From: CAJXZP01 sp963974475 | Lineage (GTDB): Bacteria; Bacteroidota; Bacteroidia; Flavobacteriales_G; Salibacteraceae | Length of the DNA: 64,000 nt | Direction of reading: 5' to 3' | Assembly: GCA_963974475.1 (NCBI GenBank) | Contig: CAXBCR010000003.1 | Location: 124,001-188,000, forward strand | Part shown: positions 6,186-15,704 of the stretch, piece by piece | Position numbering within the stretch: the first letter of the stretch is position 1 | How the letters are laid out: each line of letters begins with the position of its first letter | Notes under the pieces: generated by a model | What the model was told of the DNA's origin: nothing | The model's input: the letters and a program-made list of their open reading frames with translations, nothing else | The model's database searches: none | Translations under genes and position numbers: made by a program

Positions 6186-9029
6186 ATGGCAGGTAAAACA
6201 AAGAGATTAAATAAAGTAGCGAACGAATTTAACGTAGGGGTTTCCACTATCGCTGAATTCCTTAAAGAGAAAGGTCATGATATTGATGCTTCTCCTAATG
6301 CGAAAATTCAACCAGAAATGTACAGTTTGGTGTTGGATAAATTTGGTTCGGATAAAGCTAGAAAAGAAAAATCTCAAGAACTTAGACATAAAAAGGTAGA
6401 GCGTAAAACTATTACGCTTGAATCGGATAAGCCGGTGGTACCAGAACCTATTGAAGAAGTAGTTTCTACCCCTCCTGTAGTGGAGGTTGTTACCCCTGTT
6501 GTTGAAAAAACACCTGAACCTATAGTGGAGGCAACTCCCGTAAAAGAACCGGCTCCTGAAGTGGAAGAGGTTAAGGTAGCGCCTGTTGTGGAAACCGAAG
6601 CTCCTAAATCTACGGAAGTGGAGATTAAGAAAGGTGATGTTGGCGAATTTGAAGACGGTAAAGGACCCAAAATTTTGGGAACCATTCAACTGGAAGAAAA
6701 GAAACCTAAGGCGAAAGGGAAGGGAAAGAAAAAACCAGAACCTAAAAAGGAAACTCCAAAAAAACAGAAGCAACCTAAGGTGGAGAAAAAACCAACACCT
6801 GTAGCTCCTCAGCCAGAGCCTAAACAGCCAAAAGCACGTCCGGCAGAGCCAGAAATGCTAAAAACAAATGTGGCTAAATTGGCAGGTCCAACGGTAGTCG
6901 GAAAAATTGAGCTTCCAACCAAACCAGAGAAAAAGAAAAAACCAGTTGCTTCGTCTAATAATCCAAACGGAAATAAACGCAAGCCTAGAAAACGTATTCC
7001 TACCCCTGGAGGAGATACTAGAGGTCCTAATAGAGGACCAAATGTTGGTGCTAATCGTGGGCCAAATAGAGGTCCAGGTACTCGGGGTAAAAAAGGACGT
7101 AAACCAGAACCCGCTGTTGCACGTACAGATGAGCAAATTCAGAAAGAAATTTCAGAAACTTTAGCACGCTTAAATAGTGGTGGTAAAAAGAATAAAGGTG
7201 CCAAGCATAGAAAAGCCAAAAGAGAAAGAGGCGCATTGCAAGAGCAAGCGGAATTGGCTGCACAAGAGTTCGAACAAAAATCAATTAAAGTAACCGAATT
7301 TGTTACGGTTAATGAGTTAGCAACCATGATGAACGTTACGGTTACCGATGTTATTTCTGCGTGTATGACACTAGGAATGATGGTATCGATAAATCAACGT
7401 TTGGATGCAGAAACGCTAACTATAGTTGCAGAAGAATTTGAGTACGAAGTTGAATTCGTAGGAGCGGTTTCAGAGGAAGAAGAGGAAGTAGAAATTGTAG
7501 ATGCAGAGGAAGATTTAACTCCAAGAGCACCAATTGTTACCGTAATGGGTCACGTAGATCACGGTAAAACTTCGTTGTTAGATAAAATTAGAGATGCAGA
7601 TGTAATTTCTGGTGAAGCGGGGGGAATAACCCAACACATTGGAGCTTATATGGTGACCTTGGAAAGTGGAAAAGAAATCACATTCTTAGATACACCAGGG
7701 CACGAAGCGTTTACAGCAATGAGAGCAAGGGGTGCGCAAGTTACTGATATTGCAATTATTATTATTGCTGCAGATGATAGTGTGATGCCGCAAACGAAAG
7801 AGGCTATTAATCACGCACAAGCGGCTGGAGTACCGATGGTATTCGCGTTCAATAAAATGGACCGTCCTGATGCAAGTGCAGATAGAATTAGAGAACAGTT
7901 ATCTCAATTAAATATTTTAGTAGAAGAATGGGGCGGTAAGTACCAAACGCAAGAAATTTCTGCTAAAAGTGGATTGGGAGTAGAAGAATTATTAGAAAAA
8001 GTATTGTTGGAAGCAGAAATGCTTGAGTTGAGAGCTAATCCAAATAGAATGGCTCAAGGAACAGTGCTAGAAGCTTCCTTAGATAAAGGTAGAGGTTACG
8101 TTACCCAAATGATTGTGCAAACAGGTACAATTAGAGTGGGTGATTTTGTAGTAGCCGGACAATACTTTGCGAAAGTAAAAGCCTTAACCGATGAACGTGG
8201 AAAATCAGTAGATTCTGCTGGACCTGCACATGCGGTTTCGATGCTTGGTTTTGCCGGAGCTCCAAATGCGGGTGATGGATTTAAACAATTCAAAGAAGAG
8301 CGTGAAGCGAAACAATTAGCTACTAAACGTGAGCAATTGCAACGTGAACAAGGACTAAGAACACAAAAACACTTGACATTAGATGAAATTGGAAGACGTT
8401 TATCATTAGGCGATTTCCACGAAATTAATGTGATTGTGAAAGGTGATGTGGATGGTTCTGTAGAGGCATTATCAGATTCATTAATGAAATTATCGACCGA
8501 AGTAGTTCAAGTGAACGTAATTCATAAATCGGTAGGTCAAATTTCTGAATCGGATGTATTGTTAGCTACCGCCTCGGATGCGATTATTGTTGGTTTCCAA
8601 GTTAGACCATCCATGAGTGCTCGTAAATTAGCCGAAAGAGAAGAAATTGATATTCGTTTATATTCTATTATTTACGATGCAATTGCGCAAATGAAAGATG
8701 CCATGCAAGGTATGCTGAAACCTAAATTGGTGGAAGAAATTGTATGTAACATCGAAATTCGCGAGACATTCAAAATATCTAAAATTGGTACCATTGCCGG
8801 TTGTTATGTATTGGATGGAACCATTACTAGAAACACGCAAGTACGTGTAATTAGAGATGGTATTGTTGGATATTCAGGTAAACTAGGTTCATTGAAACGT
8901 TTCAAAGATGACGTGAAAGAAGTGAAAGCAGGTTACGAATGTGGATTGAACATTGATGGCTACAACGATATAAAAGAAGGTGATATCATTGAAGGATACG
9001 AACAAAAAGAAGTAGCGCAAACATTGTAA
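6186..9029 (+). CDS. infB: Translation initiation factor IF-2
   Basis: IF-2 is the GTPase that places fMet-tRNA on the 30S subunit and promotes subunit joining. An IF2_N domain fills about 1-55, followed by a long low-complexity linker (about 75-350) rich in P/E/V, then in K/P, then in G/R/N/P. A second IF2_N domain (about 362-420) precedes the G domain: G1 GHVDHGKT at about 454-461, G3 DTPGHE, G4 NKMD. Domains II-IV follow to residue 947. The repetitive linker produces long spurious frames on the opposite strand. It ends the operon before a strong terminator. Confidence 0.97.
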   Translation: MAGKTKRLNKVANEFNVGVSTIAEFLKEKGHDIDASPNAKIQPEMYSLVLDKFGSDKARKEKSQELRHKKVERKTITLESDKPVVPEPIEEVVSTPPVVEVVTPVVEKTPEPIVEATPVKEPAPEVEEVKVAPVVETEAPKSTEVEIKKGDVGEFEDGKGPKILGTIQLEEKKPKAKGKGKKKPEPKKETPKKQKQPKVEKKPTPVAPQPEPKQPKARPAEPEMLKTNVAKLAGPTVVGKIELPTKPEKKKKPVASSNNPNGNKRKPRKRIPTPGGDTRGPNRGPNVGANRGPNRGPGTRGKKGRKPEPAVARTDEQIQKEISETLARLNSGGKKNKGAKHRKAKRERGALQEQAELAAQEFEQKSIKVTEFVTVNELATMMNVTVTDVISACMTLGMMVSINQRLDAETLTIVAEEFEYEVEFVGAVSEEEEEVEIVDAEEDLTPRAPIVTVMGHVDHGKTSLLDKIRDADVISGEAGGITQHIGAYMVTLESGKEITFLDTPGHEAFTAMRARGAQVTDIAIIIIAADDSVMPQTKEAINHAQAAGVPMVFAFNKMDRPDASADRIREQLSQLNILVEEWGGKYQTQEISAKSGLGVEELLEKVLLEAEMLELRANPNRMAQGTVLEASLDKGRGYVTQMIVQTGTIRVGDFVVAGQYFAKVKALTDERGKSVDSAGPAHAVSMLGFAGAPNAGDGFKQFKEEREAKQLATKREQLQREQGLRTQKHLTLDEIGRRLSLGDFHEINVIVKGDVDGSVEALSDSLMKLSTEVVQVNVIHKSVGQISESDVLLATASDAIIVGFQVRPSMSARKLAEREEIDIRLYSIIYDAIAQMKDAMQGMLKPKLVEEIVCNIEIRETFKISKIGTIAGCYVLDGTITRNTQVRVIRDGIVGYSGKLGSLKRFKDDVKEVKAGYECGLNIDGYNDIKEGDIIEGYEQKEVAQTL

Positions 9030-9052
9030 GCTTCGTCTTTTAAATGATAACA

Positions 9053-9090
9053 AACGGTCATTGAGATTATTCTTAATGGCCGTTTTTTTT
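9053..9090 (+). terminator. Terminator of rimP-nusA-infB
   Basis: AACGGTCATT (9053-9062) pairs with AATGGCCGTT (9075-9084), with one G-U pair, and eight T follow. Confidence 0.85.
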
Positions 9091-9230
9091 GTGGGTAAAA
9101 ACAGGTGAATTTATTTATTGATTTTAATAGGAATAGAAGACGATGAAAAACCATCTATCCCAAATTACTCCCTTTTAAATACGCTATAAGGCACTAATTA
9201 AAATAAACGGAAATAGGGGGAAGTTTGTCA

Positions 9231-9238
9231 TAATTTTG
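9231..9238 (+). promoter_or_regulatory. -7 box of the TolC-adaptor operon
   Basis: TAATTTTG matches TAnnTTTG and ends 20 nt before the ATG at 9259. It leaves no room for the in-frame GTG at 9241 as a translated start. Confidence 0.55.
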
Positions 9239-9258
9239 TAGTGGAAAAACGTGTAATT

Positions 9259-10677
9259 ATGACAAAATACCTTCTTATCGCATCGCTTCTTTTAGGTTCG
9301 ATGGCCACAAAAGCACAAGATTCATGGAGTCTTGAAAAGTGTGTGGAATACGCGCTCGAAAACAATTTGGATGTTCGTCAAGCGCAAATGAATGTTCAAA
9401 ATTCGCAAACCAATGTAATGCAATCTAAAAGTCAGTTTTTACCAAGTGTAAACGCTTCGGCTTATTACGGGTATAACTTTGGACAACGTATTGACCCCTT
9501 TACTAACCAGTTTGCGCAGAGTACGGTTAATACGGGTAACTTTAACTTGAGTGCGAATTGGACGCTTTTTGCCGGCCTACAAAACTTGAATCAATTAACC
9601 CAAAGTCAATACAATCAACAATCATCTGATTTTGCGTATAAAAATGTGCAATACCTGACTAGTTTGGCAGTGACCACTTCATTTTTACAGATTCTATTTA
9701 ATCAAGAGTCGCTAAGTGTGGCGCAAAAACAAATGGAAATTACCACATTGCAGGTAGAACGAACTAAAAAATTGGTAGATGCCGGAAGTGCGCCTAGAGG
9801 TAGTTTATATGATATTGAAGCCCAGTATGCACGCGAAGAATTAGCAATGGTGGATGCCGATAATCAATTGATATTATCGTACTTATCGCTGAAACAATTG
9901 CTTCGATTACCAGGCGATTTCAACATGCAAGTTGTGGTGCCAACAACTTATGATAGTGCGTCATTGGCATTGCCTACAAGTTTGAATATGGTGATTCAAA
10001 CGGCTTATGAAACGTACCCAAGTATAAAAAGTAATGAGTACGCTTTATTGAGTGCCGAGAAACAAATTAATATATCCAATAGCGCCATGATTCCTCGTTT
10101 GTCGTTAAGCGGTTCGTTAGGAACAGGATATTCTGGAAATGCAAAAGATGTAGTAAGTTCTACCCTAACCGGAACGGATCCAATTGGATGGGTGGAAGGA
10201 AATCCTACCAGTTTGGTAGTTAGACCATCGTATACCACAGAAACGAGGACGCAAAAATTTAACGAGCAAATTACTGGGAATTTCAATCAATCTCTTGGTT
10301 TAAGTTTATCCATACCTATTTTTAATAAAATGAATAACATGGCGGAAATTAATCGTGCCAAAGTGAATTATTCCATCCAAGAAACAACATTGGAGAAAGA
10401 GAAACAAAACGTAAGACAGGATATTGAAAAAGCGTACACTTCCGCTTTAGCTGCGTTTAAAAAGTTTAAATCGACCGAAAAAGGATTGGTATCCTTGAAT
10501 GAAGCATTTAATTATGCGCAAAAAAGATTTGATGTAGGAATGATAAACTCTGTAGATTATAACGTGGCTAAAACCAATTTATATAAAGCGCAAAGTGATT
10601 TGGTGAAAGCTAAATTTGATTACATTTTTAGAATGAAAATATTAGATTTTTACCAAGGAAAATCATTGAGTTTGTAA
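9259..10677 (+). CDS. TolC-family outer-membrane efflux protein
   Basis: A TolC-type trimeric channel subunit that carries substrates across the outer membrane. The signal peptide runs from MTKYLLIAS to about residue 20 (cleavage after TKAQ), followed by WSLEKCVEYALENN, the classic opening helix of the family, and two repeats of long alpha-helices with YNFGQRIDPFTNQF-type barrel strands. Start at 9259 gives 472 residues. The adaptor gene follows 30 nt later, so the two form one operon; no ABC or RND inner-membrane gene lies directly next to them. Confidence 0.92.
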   Translation: MTKYLLIASLLLGSMATKAQDSWSLEKCVEYALENNLDVRQAQMNVQNSQTNVMQSKSQFLPSVNASAYYGYNFGQRIDPFTNQFAQSTVNTGNFNLSANWTLFAGLQNLNQLTQSQYNQQSSDFAYKNVQYLTSLAVTTSFLQILFNQESLSVAQKQMEITTLQVERTKKLVDAGSAPRGSLYDIEAQYAREELAMVDADNQLILSYLSLKQLLRLPGDFNMQVVVPTTYDSASLALPTSLNMVIQTAYETYPSIKSNEYALLSAEKQINISNSAMIPRLSLSGSLGTGYSGNAKDVVSSTLTGTDPIGWVEGNPTSLVVRPSYTTETRTQKFNEQITGNFNQSLGLSLSIPIFNKMNNMAEINRAKVNYSIQETTLEKEKQNVRQDIEKAYTSALAAFKKFKSTEKGLVSLNEAFNYAQKRFDVGMINSVDYNVAKTNLYKAQSDLVKAKFDYIFRMKILDFYQGKSLSL

Positions 10678-10707
10678 ATCCATTTACTGGATACTAAAAA
10701 AATTACT

Positions 10708-12039
10708 ATGACTAAGAGAAATTTACTTATTGCTGCTGGAGTGATTGGGTTTGCCGTTTTGATGTATTTCGTTATGCAGAAATCGAAACAAAAGGATGCT
10801 AAATATACCATCACTACCGAAAAAGTGGTATTAGGAAGAATTACCGAAATGGTTTCGGCTACCGGAAGAATTCAACCAGAGAAGGAGGTGAAAATAAGTC
10901 CGGAAGTTCCCGGAGAAATCATTGCATTGCCCGTAAAAGAAGGGATGAAAGTAACGGCTGGTGACTTGTTAATTACCATCAATCCAGATTTGTATCAAGC
11001 ATCGGTGAGTAGAGCTCAGGCAGGACTAAACTCTGCCAAAGCCAATATGGCGAATGCAAAAGCCAGACTTGCGCAATCTAATGCACGATATACCAATTCT
11101 AAAACTAATTTCGACCGTCAGAAAAAGCTAAACAAGGATGGAGTGGTTTCCGACTCCGATTTTGACCGTATTAAAAGTGAGTATGAGGTAGCAAAAGCCG
11201 AAGTGGTAGCAGCCGAAGAAAGTTTAAACGCTGCACAATACAATATTAAAAGTGCTGCAGCCACAGTTAAAGAGGCGACCGATAATCTAAAAAGAACCAC
11301 AATATACGCTCCCATGGACGGAACCGTTTCTAAGCTAAATGTAGAGCTAGGTGAACGAGTGGTAGGAACGGCTCAAATGGCAGGTACAGAATTGATGCGC
11401 GTAGCCGATTTAACCCAAATGGAAGTGCATGTAGAGGTCAACGAAAGTGATATTGTGCGTGTTAAAGTAGGCGATAAGGCAACGGTGGAAGTGGACGCTT
11501 ATTTGAACAGAAAATTTGAAGGTGTGGTTAAAGAAATTGCAAATTCTTCCGCTTCATCCAACTTGCAATCTAGTAATGAAATAACGGTTTTCAATGTAAA
11601 AATTAGTATTGACAGAGAATCGTACAAGGATTTAATAGACCCCGAAAACGCACATTTAAGTCCGTTTAGACCGGGTATGTCGGCCAATGTGGAAATTATT
11701 ACCAATGAGTTGGACGATATTCTAATGATTCCAATTCAAGCTGTAACTATCCGCCCAGATACCAACCAAAGTGTGAAACGTAAAATGAAAATTAATTTAG
11801 ATGACTACTCGGATGATGAGTTATTTGAAGTGGTTTTTGTATACGAAGATGGGGTAGCCATAATGAAAAAGGTAACCACCGGAATTCAAGACACCAAAAA
11901 TATTCAGGTGTTAGAAGGTTTAGCTGAAGGAGATGAGGTTATTGCAGGGCCATATTCAATTGTGTCAAATAAGCTGCTTAATGAAGATAAGGTTGAATCT
12001 AAAAGCAAAGACGATTTGTTCTCGGAAGATAAGGACTAG
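10708..12039 (+). CDS. MacA/HlyD-type periplasmic adaptor
   Basis: A membrane-fusion protein that joins an inner-membrane transporter to TolC. One N-terminal membrane anchor (about 5-24) is followed by a biotinyl/lipoyl-like half motif (GRIQPEKEVKISPEVPGEI), an alpha-helical hairpin with Ala/Lys/Asn-rich heptads (about 100-195), and the matching lipoyl half with TIYAPMDGTVSKL. A beta-barrel and a membrane-proximal domain (VVFVYEDGVAIMKKVTTG) follow. At 443 residues it resembles MacA more than RND adaptors. The partner permease is not adjacent; the DNA behind it is the tandem repeat. Confidence 0.9.
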   Translation: MTKRNLLIAAGVIGFAVLMYFVMQKSKQKDAKYTITTEKVVLGRITEMVSATGRIQPEKEVKISPEVPGEIIALPVKEGMKVTAGDLLITINPDLYQASVSRAQAGLNSAKANMANAKARLAQSNARYTNSKTNFDRQKKLNKDGVVSDSDFDRIKSEYEVAKAEVVAAEESLNAAQYNIKSAAATVKEATDNLKRTTIYAPMDGTVSKLNVELGERVVGTAQMAGTELMRVADLTQMEVHVEVNESDIVRVKVGDKATVEVDAYLNRKFEGVVKEIANSSASSNLQSSNEITVFNVKISIDRESYKDLIDPENAHLSPFRPGMSANVEIITNELDDILMIPIQAVTIRPDTNQSVKRKMKINLDDYSDDELFEVVFVYEDGVAIMKKVTTGIQDTKNIQVLEGLAEGDEVIAGPYSIVSNKLLNEDKVESKSKDDLFSEDKD

Positions 12040-12041
12040 TA

Positions 12042-12458
12042 GACCTTAACTGTTCTTAATTTCTTACTATTTCAAAAGAATAGGCTCCGCAATTTTAACA
12101 TTAAGACATGAAGGAAAAAGAGCAAAGACCTTAACTGTTCTTAATTTCTTACTATTTCAACGGAAAAGGTTCAACATTTCCAACATTAAGGCATGAAGAA
12201 AAAAGCAAAGACCTTAACTTTTCTTAATTTCTTACTATTTCAAAAGAAAAGGCTCAACATTTCCAACATTAAGGCATGAAGAAAAAAGCAAAGACCTTAA
12301 CTGTTCTTAATTTCTTACTATTTCAACGGAAAAGGCTCAACAATTTTAACATTAAGGCATGAAGAAAAAAGCAGAGACCTTAACTGTTCTTAATTTCTTA
12401 ATGTTTCAACGGAAAAGGCTCAACATTTCCAACATTAAGGCATGAAGGAAATAGCAAA
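12042..12458. repeat. Five tandem copies of an 83-85-bp unit
   Basis: Units begin at 12042, 12127, 12210, 12293 and 12376, each opening GACCTTAACT and closing near GCAAA. The first unit is 85 bp, the other four 83 bp. Copies differ at a few sites (for instance AAAAG versus ACGGA after TATTTCA, and TTCCAACATT versus TTTTAACATT). Each has CCTTAA near its start and TTAAGG near its end (TTAAGA in the first copy), able to pair across about 50 nt. The length is not a multiple of three and no ORF spans it, so it is non-coding. Confidence 0.95.
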
Positions 12459-12477
12459 GAGCATCCGGAATTAGTAC

Positions 12478-12485
12478 TACTTTTG
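12478..12485 (+). promoter_or_regulatory. -7 box directly before tsaB
   Basis: TACTTTTG matches TAnnTTTG and ends five bases before the tsaB ATG, implying a leaderless or nearly leaderless message. Confidence 0.5.
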
Positions 12486-12490
12486 CAGCC

Positions 12491-13177
12491 ATGGCGAAAA
12501 TCTTAAACATAGAAACATCTACCACGGTATGTTCCATAGCGATTGGAGTAAATGGAAAAGCAGTAGCGGTAAACGAAATCAATGACGGGTATTCTCATGC
12601 CGAAGAAATCCAAGGATTAATCGAAAAATCATTAGCCGAATCAGGGTTGAAGATAACCGATTTGGACGCTATTTCGGTAAGCAAGGGCCCCGGCTCATAT
12701 ACCGGATTAAGAATAGGCGTTTCCTTAGCCAAAGGACTCTGTTTTGGGTTAGAAATTCCATTAATATCGGTTCCTACCTTAGAAGCTATGGCCGCTCACC
12801 CATCCGTTTTAATGCATAAAAATGCCCTCCGTGTTCCCATGCTTGATGCCCGAAGAATGGAAGTGTATTCCTGTGTTTTGGATGCCGAAAACAAGGTAAT
12901 TTCAGAAACCGAAGCAGTAGTTTTGGAAGACGATTCATACCTGCCCTTTTTAAGAAATAATGAAGTGGTTTTCTTCGGTCCCGGAATGAGTAAGTGTAAA
13001 GAAAAATTTTCGCGACACTCAGGGGCTATATTTGAGGATGAAATTATGCCATCTGCCCGTCAAATGGTATCACTTTCCGAGCAAAAATTACAAGATAATA
13101 GGATAGAAAATGTGGCCTATTTTGAACCGTTTTACCTCAAAGATTTTGTGGCTGGAAAACCCAAGAAGTTACTGTAA
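12491..13177 (+). CDS. tsaB: tRNA threonylcarbamoyladenosine biosynthesis protein TsaB
   Basis: TsaB is the scaffold partner of TsaD in making t6A37 on tRNAs that read ANN codons. The ASKHA-fold N-terminus ILNIETSTTVCSIAIG and the block VSKGPGSYTGLRIGVSLAKG (about 63-82) are diagnostic. Length 228 residues is normal. It follows the tandem repeat array and has its own promoter box; the RND gene begins 94 nt downstream. Confidence 0.94.
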   Translation: MAKILNIETSTTVCSIAIGVNGKAVAVNEINDGYSHAEEIQGLIEKSLAESGLKITDLDAISVSKGPGSYTGLRIGVSLAKGLCFGLEIPLISVPTLEAMAAHPSVLMHKNALRVPMLDARRMEVYSCVLDAENKVISETEAVVLEDDSYLPFLRNNEVVFFGPGMSKCKEKFSRHSGAIFEDEIMPSARQMVSLSEQKLQDNRIENVAYFEPFYLKDFVAGKPKKLL

Positions 13178-13270
13178 ACTGTAATCCATCAATCCTTTTT
13201 TAGTCCTAACAAATTGGTTAATTTTGAGAACTTTATTTTTCATTAAATAAAGACAGATTTTATCGGATAT

Positions 13271-15682
13271 ATGTGGGAGTTACTAGCTAGGTTTATTGTT
13301 AGAAGAAGCGTTTTTATACTAATCACCATTTTGGTTGGTACAGCCGTGGTTGGGTATAATTCAACGAATTTGAAGTTGCAATGGACCCTTCCGAAAATGT
13401 TGCCAGATAGTGATTCTACCTTGGTGGCTTACAACGAGTTCAAAGAAAAATTTGGGAATAACGGACAGTCGCTCATTCTTATTTTGGAGGAAAACCCATT
13501 GGATGATTTAGCCCTTTTTAACTCTTGGTATCGTTTCGGTAATCAAATAGAAAACATTCATGGTGTAGATACCGTAGTTTCAGTAAATCATCTGTTTAAT
13601 GTTGTTAAAGACACAATCAATAAGCGTTTTGATTTAGCAAAAATTGTTCCTCATGAACTAAAAACGGAGGCAGAGTTAGACAGTGTGCGTGCGTTAGTGT
13701 ATTCCTTGCCATTTTACGCCAATAGAATAATCAACGATACCAATCATGTGAATTTAATGTTGGTGACTTTGAATCAAGATATCTTTAATTCAAAGCAGCG
13801 AGAGCCGTTAGTTTCCGAAATTTTTGAAGATGTAGATGCCTACGCCAAAAAGAATAACTTACACATTCATTACAGCGGAATGCCCTATATCCGTACCATG
13901 ATTACGCATTTGGTCAAAACAGAATTGGGTCAATTTTTAGGTTATGTAATTCTGGTAACCATCATTATTTTAATGATATTTTTCCGTTCTTTTTCACCGG
14001 TATTGGTTTCCATGCTGATTGTGATTTTAGGCGTGACGTGGAGTTTTGGTATCATTACATTCTTTGGATATGAAATCTCTATTCTAACCGGAATTATTCC
14101 ACCTTTGATTATTGTGATTGGGATACCCAATTCTATATATCTCATAAATAGGTACCATTCTGAATACGCTGTTCATCAAAATAAAGTACTAGCCATTAGT
14201 CGAGTAGTTCGAAAAATTGGGCAAGCTACCTTAATGACGAATGTAACCACCGCAGTAGGTTTTCTAGCGTTTGTGTTTACTGAAAGTACCATTTTAGTGG
14301 AGTTTGGTATTGTGGCTTTCGTTAATATCATGATTTTATTTGTGTTGTCTATTTTCATGATTCCTGCCATTTTGAGTGTTTTGCCAGTTCCAAATCCGCG
14401 TCAAATGTATCATTTGGATAGAAAGGGATTAAATAAAGTGGTGGATGGATTAATACATTTAATCACTTATCACCGTACCAAAATCTATTGGGCATCCGCA
14501 ATTTTGGTTGCTGTTTCTATTTACGGATTAACCTTAATGACTACTACGGGTAACCTTACCGATGATTTGCCGCATGACGGCAACGTAGTGAAAGATTTAC
14601 ACTTTGTAGAGCAAAATTTTAGTGGGGTGATGCCTTTTGAAATTGGAATTGATGGTTTAAAACCCGGAGTAGTCTCTAAAGGGGCCATGCTTAAGCGAAT
14701 AGATAAATTGAATACCTTGTTTGCGGAGTATCCAGAATTTGGGAAACCAATGTCGATTGTAGAAGGGGTAAAATATACCAAACAAGCCTTTTACGGAGGA
14801 GACCCTGCTAAGTTTGAACTCGTGAAAGGAAACGAGAAACTTTTTATTAAAAAGTATTTGGATAATACAAAAGGGAACTCAGATATGCTTCACGCCTACG
14901 TGGATAGCACTGGGCAATTTGCACGCGTATCCGTACCTATGAAGGATGTGGGTAGCATTGAAATGGATTCTTTGTTGAGTAGCCTGAGACCAAAAATTAC
15001 CGCCATTTTCCCAGCCGAAAAATATAACGTTGAGCTGACAGGGCCAGGAGTAGTTTACCTAAAAGGAACCAAGTATTTAGTAAAAAATTTACTGCAAAGT
15101 TTAGCCTTGGCTATTCTAATTATTGCAGGCCTGATGGCAATGTTGTTTAAATCGTACCGCATGATTATTATGTCAATCTCAGTAAATTTAATCCCGTTAT
15201 TGGTAACTGGTGCCATGATGGGTTTCTTTGGCATTCCTTTAAAACCTTCTACTATTTTGGTTTTTAGTATTGCTTTTGGAATTTCGATTGATGATACGAT
15301 TCATTTTCTGGCCAAGTATCGACAAGAATTAGAAAATTGCCAATGGGATTTAAAACCTGCGGTAATTGATTCTATTAAAGAAACTGGAGTGAGTATGATG
15401 TACACTTCCATTATTCTGTTTTTCGGTTTTGGCGTTTTTGCTTCCTCCGAATTTGGTGGTACCCAGGCCTTGGGTGTTTTAACATCGCTTACCTTAATTG
15501 TAGCCATGGTGGTTAATTTAATTTTGTTACCCTCTTTACTATTAACTATGGGTAAACAATTAACCAATAAAGCATTTAAAGAACCCTTAATAGAAATCAT
15601 TGATGAAGAAGATGACATTGACTACGCTGGATTGCGCATAGAAACTGTAGAACCAGATACAGCTTCAACAATGAAGGACTAA
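13271..15682 (+). CDS. RND-superfamily (MMPL/HAE3-type) transporter
   Basis: An 803-residue inner-membrane exporter with two copies of the RND half: a first membrane helix (about 12-30), a large periplasmic loop, then a bundle of about five helices (about 220-365), and the same order again (helix about 400-420, loop, helices about 610-770). The FSIAFGISIDDTIHFLAKY motif in the second bundle is the sterol-sensing/MMPL core with the proton-relay acidic residues. Substrates of this subgroup are usually lipids or hopanoids; the substrate here is unknown. It is near, but not in an operon with, the TolC-adaptor pair. Confidence 0.88.
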   Translation: MWELLARFIVRRSVFILITILVGTAVVGYNSTNLKLQWTLPKMLPDSDSTLVAYNEFKEKFGNNGQSLILILEENPLDDLALFNSWYRFGNQIENIHGVDTVVSVNHLFNVVKDTINKRFDLAKIVPHELKTEAELDSVRALVYSLPFYANRIINDTNHVNLMLVTLNQDIFNSKQREPLVSEIFEDVDAYAKKNNLHIHYSGMPYIRTMITHLVKTELGQFLGYVILVTIIILMIFFRSFSPVLVSMLIVILGVTWSFGIITFFGYEISILTGIIPPLIIVIGIPNSIYLINRYHSEYAVHQNKVLAISRVVRKIGQATLMTNVTTAVGFLAFVFTESTILVEFGIVAFVNIMILFVLSIFMIPAILSVLPVPNPRQMYHLDRKGLNKVVDGLIHLITYHRTKIYWASAILVAVSIYGLTLMTTTGNLTDDLPHDGNVVKDLHFVEQNFSGVMPFEIGIDGLKPGVVSKGAMLKRIDKLNTLFAEYPEFGKPMSIVEGVKYTKQAFYGGDPAKFELVKGNEKLFIKKYLDNTKGNSDMLHAYVDSTGQFARVSVPMKDVGSIEMDSLLSSLRPKITAIFPAEKYNVELTGPGVVYLKGTKYLVKNLLQSLALAILIIAGLMAMLFKSYRMIIMSISVNLIPLLVTGAMMGFFGIPLKPSTILVFSIAFGISIDDTIHFLAKYRQELENCQWDLKPAVIDSIKETGVSMMYTSIILFFGFGVFASSEFGGTQALGVLTSLTLIVAMVVNLILLPSLLLTMGKQLTNKAFKEPLIEIIDEEDDIDYAGLRIETVEPDTASTMKD

Positions 15683-15704
15683 TATTAACACTTAAAACTA
15701 TACG

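Noticed and set aside
6207..6773. Long minus-strand frames opposite infB
   Set aside because: They mirror the low-complexity P/E/V and K-rich linker of IF-2, giving F/R- or S/T-rich nonsense; the plus-strand protein is certain.
9241..9258. GTG start of the TolC gene
   Set aside because: It lies two bases after the -7 box and adds residues before a clear signal peptide; the ATG at 9259 is preferred.
12042..12458. CRISPR array
   Set aside because: The copies are contiguous at 83-85 bp with no unique spacers between short repeats, and no cas genes are in the window.
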